Source of the DNA: Suillus spraguei
Lineage: Eukaryota > Basidiomycota > Agaricomycetes > Boletales > Suillaceae
Assembly (NCBI GenBank): GCA_016800925.1
Contig: JABCPU010000001.1
Coordinates: forward strand, 682,001-746,000
DNA length: 64,000 nucleotides
Direction of reading: 5' to 3'
In this document: piece by piece, positions 44,836-55,812 of the stretch
How the letters are laid out: each line of letters begins with the position of its first letter
Position numbering within the stretch: the first letter of the stretch is position 1
Notes under the pieces: generated by a model
Database searches by the model: none
What the model saw: the letters and a program-made list of their open reading frames with translations, nothing else
What the model was told of the DNA's origin: nothing
Program-made: the position numbers and the translations under genes

Positions 44836-47800
44836 TTGGCTCTAGCAATGGCTGAAGGACCTTGGGAGAAGCTGTCCAAGGTTGCTGTCCAGGGTGCTAA
44901 ATATAACTCCCCTGAACGCCAGCCCCATCCGAAATGTTTGGAAGGCACCCGGGTAGATCTTCTTAAATTCATCCACGGATCATTGGAGAAACGAGAGAAT
45001 AGCCAAATGATTTGGCTGCATGGCACAGCAGGCGTCGGAAAGTCCGCTGTGGCATTCACTGTAGCTGAGACGATGAAAGGTCTGAAAATGACAAAGGAGA
45101 CGAAAATCGAAACAAGGCTTGCGGGGACGTTCTTTTTCTCGCGCAAGCACACAAAACGCAGCACGACCGCTCACTTCTTTGCGACCCTTGCTTACCAGCT
45201 TGCGACCAATTTTCCCAGCGTCCGGACGAAGGTGAACAATGCTATCCACGAGAATCCCGCGGTTCTAAACCACGACAACTGTCTCGGCGACCAGATGGAA
45301 GCGTTATTTTGCCGACCTCTCCGGGACCTGAAATCCTCTGGCAGGCTGTGCGAGTGTCCGCCTCCAGTTTTTGTTATCGATGCCCTCGATGAATGTAATC
45401 CTGAAACCGTCGCAGACCTCGTCTCCCTCCTCGGCGAAGCTCTTCGTGATCCCGATCTTCCCGTGTTCCACATTCTGCTCACGAGTCGCTTAGAAGGACA
45501 TATCCGCAAAGCCATTCAAAAAAAAGAGATGCGCACACTGGTGTGCGAGATACCAGTGAACACTTCCGGGGAGGGCGTTGCTGGCACTATTCCATTAGAA
45601 GGCGAAGATGTCGACAACGACATTTATATCTTCTTGCAGCATTCCTTCACAGAGTTGCAAAGTAGCCATCCTGATTTCCCGCAGCCCAGTGCGGAGAAGC
45701 TTACGCGGCTGGCGAATCGAGCTGGGAGACGCTTCATTGTGGCTTCTACAATGATGAAGTTTGTCGATGACGGATACAATGACCCCCGGGATCGCCTTGA
45801 GCTGATGCTCGAGCTGACCAATGAATTGCTTCCTGGAACAGAAGTGTACGACTTATACAACCGTATTCTCGCCACCTGTTCGGACCCCAGCCGGGCATAT
45901 CAGCACTTGTCCATTGTTGCTGCACTTGCAGATCCTCTGCCGATGTCACAGATTGTGAAACTCCTTGGCCCTGGTCAAGGCAAAGATGTCGTGACTACAC
46001 TTGTACAGCTACGGTCTTTCATAGACATTCCCGCGACGATGACCAGCCCATGAATATCTACCACTCGTCGATTCGTGACTATGCCTCAGACTGCTCAAAC
46101 TGCAGCCTCCTTGGATCACAAGCCATCACGGCACCAGATTCCCTACTTGCATATTCCTCTTTCCGCTTGATGATGCAAGAAATTCCAGAACGCACTGCTC
46201 TGATGGATGCTCTCTTAGAATTGAAGTCGCAGAATGAGGCTATGAAACCCCACGACCCCAAGTGCTTGCAACAATCATTAGCCTTCGTCGTCGAACCGCC
46301 AGAGCCACTACGGATTCTTATGGGTCTGTTATGGCTTCGGGGAGGTCGCAGGCTGGGTTTACGGCCCTGGCTAGAGACTTTGGACGGACGTGCATGGCTG
46401 CAAACCCAAGATGGGAAAGACTATCTGCAGACTCAGAAAGGAGAAGACTGGTTGCAGACCCGGGGCGGGGGATATTGGCTACAGACCCACGCAGGGGACA
46501 CTTGGTTGCGGACAGAGAGGGGGCGAGAGTGGCTGCAAAGTGGGCCAGGGTGGTTGTGGACTCAGAAGAGACGGCTACAGGTTGCCGGAGACGCTGGCGA
46601 GCAAATGCCATTGGTAACTTGGAACGGGCAAGACTCGCTAGAGACCATCAGCGGGCAAGGTTGGCTGGAGACACCGGGCGGGAGAGAATGGTTACTGACC
46701 CAGAGCGGGGGAGAGTGGCTGGAGACACAGACCGGGAAAGAGTGGCTGCAGAGCCGACGCGGGGAAGAGTGGCTGGATGAGGAGAGCGGACGAAAGTGGC
46801 TGGACGCGGAGAGCGGGCGAAAGTGGCTGGACGCGGAGAGCACACGAAAGTGGCTGGACGCGGAGAGCCCGCGAAAGTGGCTGGACGCGGAGAGTGGGCG
46901 AAAGTGGTTGGACACCTGGAGGGGGCAAATGTGGCTGGACACCGATAGCGGGCGAAAGTGGCTGGACACCTGGATGGCGCGAAATTGGCTGGACACTGAG
47001 AGCGGGCGAAAGTGGCTGGACACCTGGAGGGGGAAAATGTGGCTGGATACCGAGAGCGGGAAAATGTGGCTGGACGCGGAGAGCGGACGAAAGTGGCTGG
47101 ACACCAAAAGTGGGCGAAAGTGGCTGGATGCCCTGGGTGGGCCAGAGTGGCTGGACACCGAGAGCGGGCGAAAGTGGCTGGACACCGGGAGCGGGCGAAA
47201 GTGGCTGGACGCGGAGAGCGGGCGAAAGTGGCTGGACACCTGGATGGCGCGAAATTGGCTGGACACCAAGAGCGGGCAAAAGTGGCTGGACACCTGGAGG
47301 GGGGAAACGTGGCTGGACACCGAGAGCGGGCAAGTGTGGCTGGACGCGGAGAGCGGACGAAAGTGGCTGGACACCGGAAGTGGGCGACAGTGGCTGGACG
47401 CCCTGGGTGGGCCAAATTGGCTGGACACCGAGAGCGGGCGAAAGTGGCTGGACACCGAGAGCGGGCGAAAGTGGCTGGACACCAAGAGCGGGCGAAAGTG
47501 GCTGGACACCTGGAGGGGGGAAACGTGGCTGGACACCGACAGCGGGAAAATGTGGCTGGATGCGAAGAGCGGACGAAAGTGGCTGGACACCGAGAGCGGG
47601 CGACAGTGGCTGGACACCGAGAGCGGACGAAAGTGGCTGGACACCGAGAGCGGGCCAGAGTGGTTGGACACCGATAGCGGGCAAAAGTGGCTAGACATCG
47701 AGAGAGGTCAAAAGTGGCTGGACGCACAGACTGGACGAAAGTGGCTAGACACCGAAAGTGGGCGAAAGTGGCTGGACGCCCAGGGTGGGCCAGAGTGGCT

Positions 47801-49369
47801 GGACACCAGGAGGGGCGAACGTGGCTGGACACCTGGAGGGGCAAATGTGGCTGGGCACTGAGAGCGGGCAAATGTGGCTGGACGCGGAGAGCGGACGCAA
47901 GTGGCTGGACACTGAAAGCGGACGCAAGTGGCTGGACGCGGAGAGAGGACGCAGGTGGCTGGACGCGGAGAGCGGGCGAAAGTGGCTGGAGACGCAGTGT
48001 GGGAAGGAATGGCTGCGAACACAGGGCGGGAGAGAGTGGCAGGGCAACATCCAGACTCCGATTGGGCATGCATGGCTATGCACCTTTTATGGGCGAGAGT
48101 GGCTACTGACTCACCATGGGCGAGAGTGGTTACTGACCCAGAATGCACAAGATTGGCTCCTAACCCCTGGAGGGCGAGAATGGTTGCAGACTTCAGGCGG
48201 ACGAGAGTGGCTGCAGACCCTAGGTGGGCTGCAGACGGAACATGGCCAAAAATGGCTACAGACACAGAGTGGGCAAGAGTGGCTGCTGACCCTCAGTGGA
48301 CGAGAGTGGCTACAGGCGGTGGGCGGACGAGAGTGGCTACAGACCCAGAGCGGACGAGGGTGGCTTGAGACATCCCATGGACAAGCATGGCAGTTGACCC
48401 CTGCAGCATCTGTCTGGGTGGCGATGGAAGACTTTTCGAACACGTTGGAAGCAATCAGCAAGTGCACAGATGTCCCACTATTGCATTTTCCATCAGCTTT
48501 TCAAGCAATCCAGGAGTTCAAGAGCTTACCAGATTTCTTGATGTTTCCGGTGTTCCTGGCGTTAAGGCCCCAGGATCATTCTACATCTGCATCTCTGCAA
48601 GATTGCCCAGACATCGAGGTCATCTATGCTGTGACTGCGTTCATGATTTTCGCAACCGAAGCACGGGAGCGAAGTCAATCAACCTCTGATGCTCTCCAGT
48701 ATGCATGCCAAAATTGGGCCGTCCATCTCTCGCGAGCTCCTACACCATGGAATGATAAGCTTGAACATATCTTCAAGTCATTTTGGAATCGGTATATCCT
48801 CGCTTGGCTCGAACGGCAGTGGTGTTTGAAGGGTCTACAGTCTTGTCTCGTCGTTTTATCCGAAGGGCAGAAATTTGCAAAAGTATGCTGACCTGTAATT
48901 ATTGTTACGTTGAAACGTCTGACCTGTGCGTACAAGTTTCTACAGGAAACTAATGCACCTGGCCGTAATACTCCGGCGTCGGATGTGGGTGTCGGGAGCA
49001 AGGGCAAGAAGGGCAAGGGGAAGATGACTGCCAATGATACACCTGGTATGGTTGGCAAGCGGAAACTTCGGATGAAGTCCATGTCTGTGACTCCTTCGGT
49101 GATCGATGATGACGATGAAGAGCGTGACATGGTAAGCTAATTTTGGGTGTTGCTTTAGAAAGTTCTCTGATGAAATCGTTGACATCTAGAAAGGACGAAA
49201 AACGAAAGCAGGTGATGTATCAGCTCTAGGTGGATCCTCAAAGTCTGCAGCATATGACACTGCGCTTACGCTCATGGATGAGGATAAGCGGCTGCAGCGA
49301 GGCAGGGCTCGGAATGTGATCGATGTGATCAGTGATGATGAATACCTGATGCTAAGCGATGGAGAGTAG
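44836..49369 (+). CDS. Chimeric NACHT NLR: NACHT, WLD repeats, helical domain, SNF2 tail
   Basis: STAND/NLR-type NTPase, a class used by fungi for non-self recognition. It starts MAEGPWEKLSKVAVQGAKYN. Walker A is GTAGVGKSAV, Walker B VFVIDALDEC and sensor ILLTSRLEGH. The NACHT-associated part ends near IYHSSIRDYASD and MQEIPERTALMDALLELKS. About 75 copies of a 9-residue unit follow (46350-48390), then the helical segment to GQKFAK at 48891. A GTATGCTGACC donor and a CTACAG acceptor at 48945 join this in frame to [17 protein letters not shown], the duplicated SNF2 tail, stopping at 49369. Three single-base deletions break the frame (about 46034, 47806-47816, 47836-47846), two in G-runs; either assembly errors or real damage. 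A WD40 sensor usual at this place is absent. Function is inferred only. Confidence 0.75.
46350..48390 (+). repeat. Coding minisatellite: 27-bp units, 9-residue WLD repeat
   Basis: Consensus RKWLDTESG (cgaaagtggctggacaccga... per unit). The core (about 46780-47800) is nearly uniform; the outer units vary as REWLQTQGG and KDYLQTQKG, a common gradient for arrays that homogenise in the centre. A 270-bp higher-order period is seen: the marked unit TWMARNW recurs at 46971 and 47241, and ALGGP.W at 270-bp spacing, i.e. ten units. Since 27 is a multiple of three and the unit lacks stops in all frames, six frames are open over ~900 bp. Trp and Leu are near-invariant while the two to three residues after Asp vary, as expected for a solenoid with exposed variable positions (inference). 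Confidence 0.93.
48946..49369 (+). other. Duplicated SNF2 tail lacking the bromodomain
   Basis: Matches the SNF2 gene from [20 protein letters not shown] (43259) to the stop at 44119, including the intron after DDDDEERDM. Sequence 43535-43965 of the parent, which encodes the bromodomain, is missing: the copy goes from GTATCA straight to GCTCTAGGTGG with the frame kept (AGDVS then ALGGSS). Its acceptor CTACAG replaces parental CTCAAG, so a coding hexamer became a usable splice site. Homology continues into the 3' flank. Confidence 0.9.
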
Positions 49370-49951
49370 CTCAGCATGCTTTGTCGTGTTGTTTCCTTAT
49401 TTTTGACAGCATCATTTTTTTGAATTGTATACCACAAAATGTGACTCCGTTGACATCGATTGAGGATCCAGTTGATGATTTGAACCCTGAGGTATGGTGG
49501 CTGTTTCAGACTCGTTGGTGATACCACGGCAACACCGGACTTCGAAACCATAGTCACGGACTTACTAATTGCGGGGCCGCGCGCCTTGATACATGGAAGC
49601 ACTAGGGAGTTTTCTTTGCACGATCCTCATGCTATACACCAATACCATGCCACTTTGCATGCAATCGCTGATCATCTCAAACATTTGATCATATCTCCGT
49701 TGTTTGATCGTTTCACCACTCAAACCGTTTTGCTTCAAACGAAATTACAGATTAGACTTTGATCGTTCTAGGTTGTCCCCTCCGAGATATACAATTTCTG
49801 ATGACACCGTTCAACTTGACTAGTGCTTCCACGATTTGTCCTATTTTAACTCACATTTTGTGTCATATTTTATCAACGTCTACCAATAAGAGATCAGTGT
49901 GATGTCTCCTCACATCTCTCACTCTCTGACCTGACTGACAACTTTCTAGCA
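49370..49951. other. Duplicated spacer upstream of the NACHT pseudogene
   Basis: Diverged copy of 44120-44835, shortened by about 130 bp. No independent gene seen. Confidence 0.7.
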
Positions 49952-51390
49952 ATGGCCGAAGGACCTTGGGAAAAGCTGTCCAACGTTGCTGTGCCGGGTG
50001 CCAAATATGACTCCCCTGAATGCGTGCCCCATCCAAAATTTTTGAAAGGGACCCGGGTAAACCTTCTTACATTCATCCGTGGATTACTGGACGAGCCAGA
50101 GAATCCGGAGCGGCCAGAACGGCAGGAGGAACCAGAGAACACAGACGAGCCAGAGAAGCAAGAGAAGCCAGAGAAGCCTGGGAGTCGAATCATTTGGCTG
50201 CATGACACGGCAGGCGTCGGAAAGTCTGCTGTGGCATTCACTGTAGCTGAGACGATGAAAGGTCTGAAAATGACAAAGGAGACCGACAGTCGAAACAAGG
50301 CTTGCGGGGAAGTTCTTTTTCTCGCGCGAGCACACGAAACGCAGCACGACTGGTCATTTCTTTGCGACTCTGTCAAGAACGACATGGACAGATTTATACG
50401 CGAGAAGCCTGCAGTTCTAAACCCCGATAGTTCTCTCCGCGACCAGATGGAGGTATTATTCTGCAGACCTCTCCGGCACCTGAAATCCAGTCTGTGCGAG
50501 CCTGGGTGCCCGCATCCGGTGTTTGTTATCGATGCCCTCGATGAATGCAAATCTGAAACCATCGTGATCTCATCTCCCTCCTCGGCGAGCTCTTCGTGAT
50601 CCTGAGCTTCCCGTGATCCACATTTTACTCACGAGTCGCCCAGAAGAGCGTGTCCGCAAAGCCATCCAAAAGAAGAGATGCGCGCACTGGTGTGCGAGAT
50701 ACCGGTGAACACTTCTGGAGAAGGCGTTGCTGGCACGATTTCGTTAGACGGCGAAGACGTTGACAATGTCATCTGTATCTTCTTGCAGCATTCCTTCACA
50801 GAGTTGCAAAGTAGCCATCCTGATTTCCCGCAGCCCAGTGCGGATAAGCTTACGCGGCTGTCGAACCGAGCTGGCAGACGCTTCATTGTGGCTTCTACAA
50901 TGATGAAGTTTGTCGATGACGGATACGATGACCCCGGGATCGCCTTGAGCTGATGCTCGAGCTGACCAATGAATTGCTTCCTGGAACGGAAGTGTACGAC
51001 TTGTACAACCGTATTCTCGCCACCTGTTCGGACCCCAGCCGGGCATATCAGCACTTGTCCATTGTTGCTGCGCTTGCAGACCCTCTGCCGATGTCACAGA
51101 TTTGAAACTCCTTGGCCCTGGTCAAGGCAAAGATGTCGCGACCACACTTGTACAGCTACGGTCTTTCATAGACATTCCCGCCGACGGCGACCAGCCCGTA
51201 AATATCTACCACTCGTCGATTCGTGACTATGCTCAGACTTCTCAAACTGCAGCCTCCTTGGATCACAAGCCATCACAGCACCAGATTCCCTACTCGCTTA
51301 TTCTTCTTTCCGCTTGATGATGCAAGAAATTGCCAGAACGCACTGCTCTGATGGATGCTCTCTTAGAATTGAAGTCACAGAATGAGGCTA
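49952..51390 (+). pseudogene. Second NACHT copy, degenerate
   Basis: Begins MAEGPWEKLSNVAVPGAKYD and keeps Walker A (DTAGVGKSAV) and Walker B (VFVIDALDEC). Compared with the copy at 44836 it has a Glu/Pro-rich insertion (PERPERQEEPENTDEPEKQE, 50090-50170). It also has a ~60-bp internal deletion near 50370-50390 that removes the ATLAYQLATNFPS region, and further small indels (about 50570, 50670, 50935, 51100, 51230). The body is still recognisable to LDALLELKSQNEAM-type wording at 51385, where homology stops abruptly at an inverted repeat stub. Too many breaks to be explained by sequencing error alone. Confidence 0.85.
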
Positions 51391-51640
51391 TGGCTGTTGC
51401 CCGCTCTCGCTATCCAGCCACTCTCGCCCGTTCTCGGCGACATCCACTCTCGCCCACTCTGAGTGTCCAGCCACCCTCGCCCGCTCCGGGCATTCAGCCA
51501 CTTTCGCCCACACTGGGCGTGCAGCTACCATTGTCCGCTCTGGGTGTCCAGCCACCATCGCCCTCCTTGGGTGTCCAGCCACTCTCGTCCGCTCTGGGTG
51601 TCCAACCACTACCACTCTCTCTCGCTCTGGTCGTACAGTT
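51391..51640 (-). repeat. Inverted stub of the WLD repeat array
   Basis: About nine 27-bp units lie in the opposite orientation to the upstream NACHT copy: the minus strand reads NGREWLDSESGQQP and related units. The switch at about 51390 falls where the sister gene enters its own forward array, so an inversion or fold-back broke this copy within the repeat. Confidence 0.8.
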
Positions 51641-51766
51641 AGTGGTTAGTGGTTAGTAGTTAGAAGTTAGCAGTTAGTTCGGATTAGCTAGAATTATATT
51701 ATGTCTTTGAAAATTTTGATGATAGGTAACCTAGGTTACAGTTTGGTGTACTGATAGTTACAATAG

Positions 51767-53218
51767 TTACAGCTACTTTCATATCGATAGACCAGATTTC
51801 ATTTTGTTCCCCTCACCGCTTTTGTTTAGTTGTGGAGCTGTACAAACAAAAGGGTCCCGCCTGTTACGATATTTGGGCGCGCGAAGTATGCTAGAATGGC
51901 CGCCTGTCCGACGCTCTGCCCGACACAATTGCAGTACTCTTGAGACTTGCCGCCATGCCTGGAAACTGCCATCACATCCCAGCAATAGGTGACCATGTTT
52001 TCTCGTATGAAATCTAGTAGCATAGCACGAGCTACTCACAAGCCACTGAACTGTTAACCGAGTTTTTCGGCTCATCTCACAGGCTAAAGTGGACGTCCTC
52101 GTCTGCTCACAGCAGCAGATGCTTCAGTAAGTGAATTAAGCCTGCAGTACAGTGGTGGTAATTTCTCTAACTCCATTACTAGTATCAGTTGTCATGTATT
52201 GAGCGCACTCCAGACCTATTGCTGTCTAAACTTCAATATATGCTAGTCAGGCAATGGGTGTTGAAGCTTCTGAAGTCATCATTGAATGAACTATGAAAAG
52301 ACATGGCTTCATGCGCAAACGTGTATGTAGTTTTTCACTAGTTGCATTCTATTCTGATCTCCTCTACTAGGCGTCCCATCTTTGCACAGACGCGCGAGAA
52401 GAAGTTGATAAAAGAAATGTCGAGGGGAAGCTGAAGTTGAATTCGACTGACACGTCCCCAAATTACTCCAGTATTCAACGGAATCGAGACAGTGATATCT
52501 GAAACAGCTGAAGGATCAGTTTCTTAAGTTTCAGATGACCATAATGACAAAAGTTCTTCTCTCACTGACAGACCGCTGACTCGGAGCTGGAACACAAAAA
52601 GGATGAGTCAAGATCTGCTGCGGTGGCATGTTTTCGACAACATGGATGAAGCAATGGGTGGGAAGCATATTAAACCAGTATCCAGCGCGAGGAAAGCGCT
52701 GTTGAAGTATTCCTCGCTGCTCCTCTTCGTTAAGAGTAGAACTTTGAGAATAATTAGAATCAGACATGAGATTGTTGGGCATCCTGCACTTGACCAACAA
52801 GTCTTATATATATTTGTCCATCAGTGGGGGATGGACATGGTCGGATCATCACTGAGAAAATAATTCAAAAGATGAGAAAGCCGTCATGCTAATGACCAGG
52901 CTGAGAGCATGGGGCCAAGTAACACTGAACTTGCACCACCATAAGGAATCAGCATGGTCAATTGTGAAGATAATAGTATAGCAGTATACATGGTAGCACA
53001 AGATCGTCAATCAATAGTTGTATGCTGCGAGAGGTGACAGACACAGCTCGGTGACCGATAAGAGCAGGAAGCGACTTCGAGCCTGCCATTCTAGGATACT
53101 TCGCGCGCCCAAATATCGTAACAGGCGGGACCCTTTTGTTTGTCCAGCTCCACAACTAAACAAAAGCGGTGAGGGGAACAAAATGAAATCTGGTCTATCG
53201 ATATGAAAGTAGCTGTAA
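51767..53218. mobile_element. Non-autonomous inverted-repeat element, ~1.45 kb
   Basis: Sequence 51769-51901 recurs inverted at about 53085-53216 with only a few differences, starting CAGCTACTTTCATATCGATAG. The outermost shared bases are preceded and followed by TA, which suits a TA target duplication and CAG ends as in Tc1/mariner elements. No transposase is recognisable inside; the open frames at 52531-52863 have no known domain. It lies just 3' of the protease-like gene. Confidence 0.65.
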
Positions 53219-53338
53219 TGCATTACATCTGTCTTGTAACTATCATCAATTAATGCATTATAATGACAGGATAGCCTGGCTACCTTCCATTCAGTGATGT
53301 CTGCAAAACGATGCTTCGTATACTTTGGCAATTCCATA

Positions 53339-54826
53339 TTAGTTGCGGGTGTATAAAGTAAACGGGGTTCGGGCAAAACCGACGCGGGGCCTGGCGCTGC
53401 CATCGAACACAGTGTAGAACCGCTGGAGGAATACGTAGCCATTAATAAAGTCAAGCCCTGAGCCAGTGGGCGATGTAAGGGCTTTAACGATGAGAAATAT
53501 ATCATCATTACCGCCACCGCCACCAAGCCTGTAGTTGAGAGAACGAGGCCAAATTTGCGCATTAGGGATGAATTTGTATTTGTCCTGTGCAAATGGTCAA
53601 CAAGGGATGCGAGGGCCGACAGAATTGACGTACCGAACCAATATGGAAGTACAAGCTACGTAGGGCATTGTATTGGTAAAGGGAAATCTGGAGAAGACCA
53701 ACCGCCGCATTCATGGTACCGCCGGTTGCAGCCTCGTACTTCTCAAAGGCATCTATCGAACGCTGATGAGACCATTGTTACTCGCCGCACTCCAAATACA
53801 CACCAGAGGCGATGTGGAGAAAGGTGCAACCACAATTCACGATACCAGCGGTGTGTTCCAAGATAACTGTATCTCCGTAGGTGATCCCCTGATCGATACC
53901 CCAAAACCGCGACGAGAGGGGGGTGGCGGTAACATAACTGAAACAAAACAATTGCTATCAGTCTGGATTGATCCAGAGGCTAAGGTGCCTTACGTGTATT
54001 TAACTTTGCCGTAGTACCTCTCAGGGTTGGCTACACCAAAGGAAATCTCTCCATGGCCAAGCCGGACTGAACCTTCACCGACGGGCTGGAAAAAGATACC
54101 AACAATGGGGCGAGAAATGGTCCTCTGTCGAACCAGGCAGTCAGTGACAGTCGGGAGTATGTCTTCTGGCGAATTTAGGATGCCGCGTGTCAAGTCTCTA
54201 GGCCCGATGGCAAGGACACCGTCATAAAAGAAGCCCTGCGAAGTAGAAGCAACACCGAATTGCATCTCGTTGATGGAGAGCTCATCAGGACCAAAACTCA
54301 TTGAATCTCTGAATAAAGTTCCTATAGATACTAATCGTAGGTATTTTCAACTTATGATATTGTTGTATGCCATACCTTCGAAGGAGCCATAACCATAATT
54401 GACCCCTATATGATATTCAGTGTTGACGCCGGTGCTGCTCAAGTACGGAGTGTTGGCGCCAACCCATGTGATCGAGCTAGTGCTGTCGACAATCAAGTTG
54501 TCTTCAATAATTCATTAGCAACCGCATGTTTTCCCAGTGTTGAACTTACAGATTTTGAAGGGATTGCCAATGCCAACTGATACGGTGTAGCCCCAATGAA
54601 AGCTTTCCAAAGGGACAGGCAAAGGACCAGGATAAACACGTCGGCCATGCGTGCTGTATTCCGTCAAGGCCGCAACGAGAGCTTCATCATGCCGCAAGAG
54701 GTCACTAGCATTGGAGAATGTTAGCCTCCTGGTCATGGGGAGCGTGATGGGGGAATTGCGAACTTCAATGGGAGATCCCATGACTGACAAAGCCAGGAGT
54801 GCTGACAAGGATGCAACGGAGAACAT
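53339..54826 (-). CDS. Secreted pepsin-like (A1) protein, catalytic motifs lost
   Basis: Polyporopepsin-like wording throughout: signal peptide MFSVASLSALLALSVMGSPI, propeptide, GYTVSVGIGNPFK, LIVDSTSSITWVGANTPYLS, then AIGPRDLTRG and ILPTVTDCLVRQRTISRP. It continues LGHGEISFGVANPERYYG, HTAGIVNCGCTFLHIAS, FEKYEAATGG, LDFINGYVFLQRFYTVFD and ends ARTPFTLYTRN. An active enzyme needs two Asp-Thr/Ser-Gly motifs. Here the first reads DST (Gly lost) and the second NCG (Asp replaced by Asn), so peptide cleavage is not expected. Splice sites are intact, for example the intron ending GATAG before DAFEKY. I noticed no frame breaks in conserved exons, though one join near 53630 was not fully resolved. 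It may be a binding or decoy protein, or a young pseudogene. Confidence 0.8.
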
Positions 54827-55812
54827 GATTCACTGGAGAGTCATATCATACTCGGTGGCCCACTATATATGTGATAGCAAACGCGATGGGAATGTTGAGC
54901 ACTTAGCCACGTCAGTTCCCCTCGAAAAAGTGATGACAAGATAGTTGCGATGCGAGTCATCCCGCGTGCAATGATATGATTTTCCGATAAAATGTGGCAA
55001 GAGATGGTTTGCTTTTGATCCTGGTATGTTCAACTTCTAAATCTCAGTGTTGTCAGGTGTTAGTCAGTCTTGACCAAAAATAGTCAGTCAACACTTACAA
55101 ATAGTCGATGTGTCAGCATAGTCGTTTGTAGCCCTGGGAAGTATTAACGTTGCAACTTGAACCCCAGTGAGAACTCGGATACTACTTACTAATTTTTAGG
55201 TGCTGGGGGGGCCCTTGAACCAATACCACCACCATGGATGGGTTTTCCCACGCATTTTCGTGGGCAAGGTTGAGTCTCGCTAGCTCACAGTCCACCACTG
55301 GCCCTCAATTAAAACAAGCTCCCCTCTGAACCAACCCAGGCATATCAGCTGAATGAATGTGAATCCCCCGTAAAGGACCATTAGAGAAAATACCCCAAAA
55401 ACCCCACCAACCGAACCTCATACATGCCTCACCCACAAACACATAAGCACATGTCACAACTCAAACACATCTGAACCCCATTACACTAGATAAGACACCT
55501 ATCACACCCTCGACATGAGCCATAATGACAAAAAACCTCCAAATATTAATAAAATGAGGCAAAAGCTACACCCAAACATAAAACAACACACACAACTAAT
55601 AACTATTTTCGCTGCCCACACAGATAAATGACTCCCCTAAATCTAAATGTACTAACACATAACAGCCACTGCCTTCTCAGACCACCACTAATCCACCCCC
55701 TGGCCATGAGGCATTGCTCCCCCGATGCACAGTCACCCTGCCTGAAATCCAGCTGCGACTAAATCCCCCATATAAAACCTGCCCCCACAAAACAATATTC
55801 CCTTGCCCTCGG
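54827..55812. other. No recognisable gene
   Basis: Up to 55150 it is the presumed promoter of the protease-like gene. Short direct repeats of TAGTCAGTC occur near 55060-55090. From 55200 to 55812 the plus strand is C/A-rich with no coding signal. It borders the 5' LTR without a visible target duplication. Confidence 0.55.

Noticed and set aside
46780..47800. CRISPR-like regularly spaced repeats
   Set aside because: Units are contiguous with no unique spacers and are coding; this is a eukaryotic genome.
46562..48069. Long minus-strand and alternative plus-strand open frames over the WLD array
   Set aside because: They exist because a stop-free 27-bp unit keeps every frame open; only the WLD frame joins NACHT upstream to the helical domain downstream.
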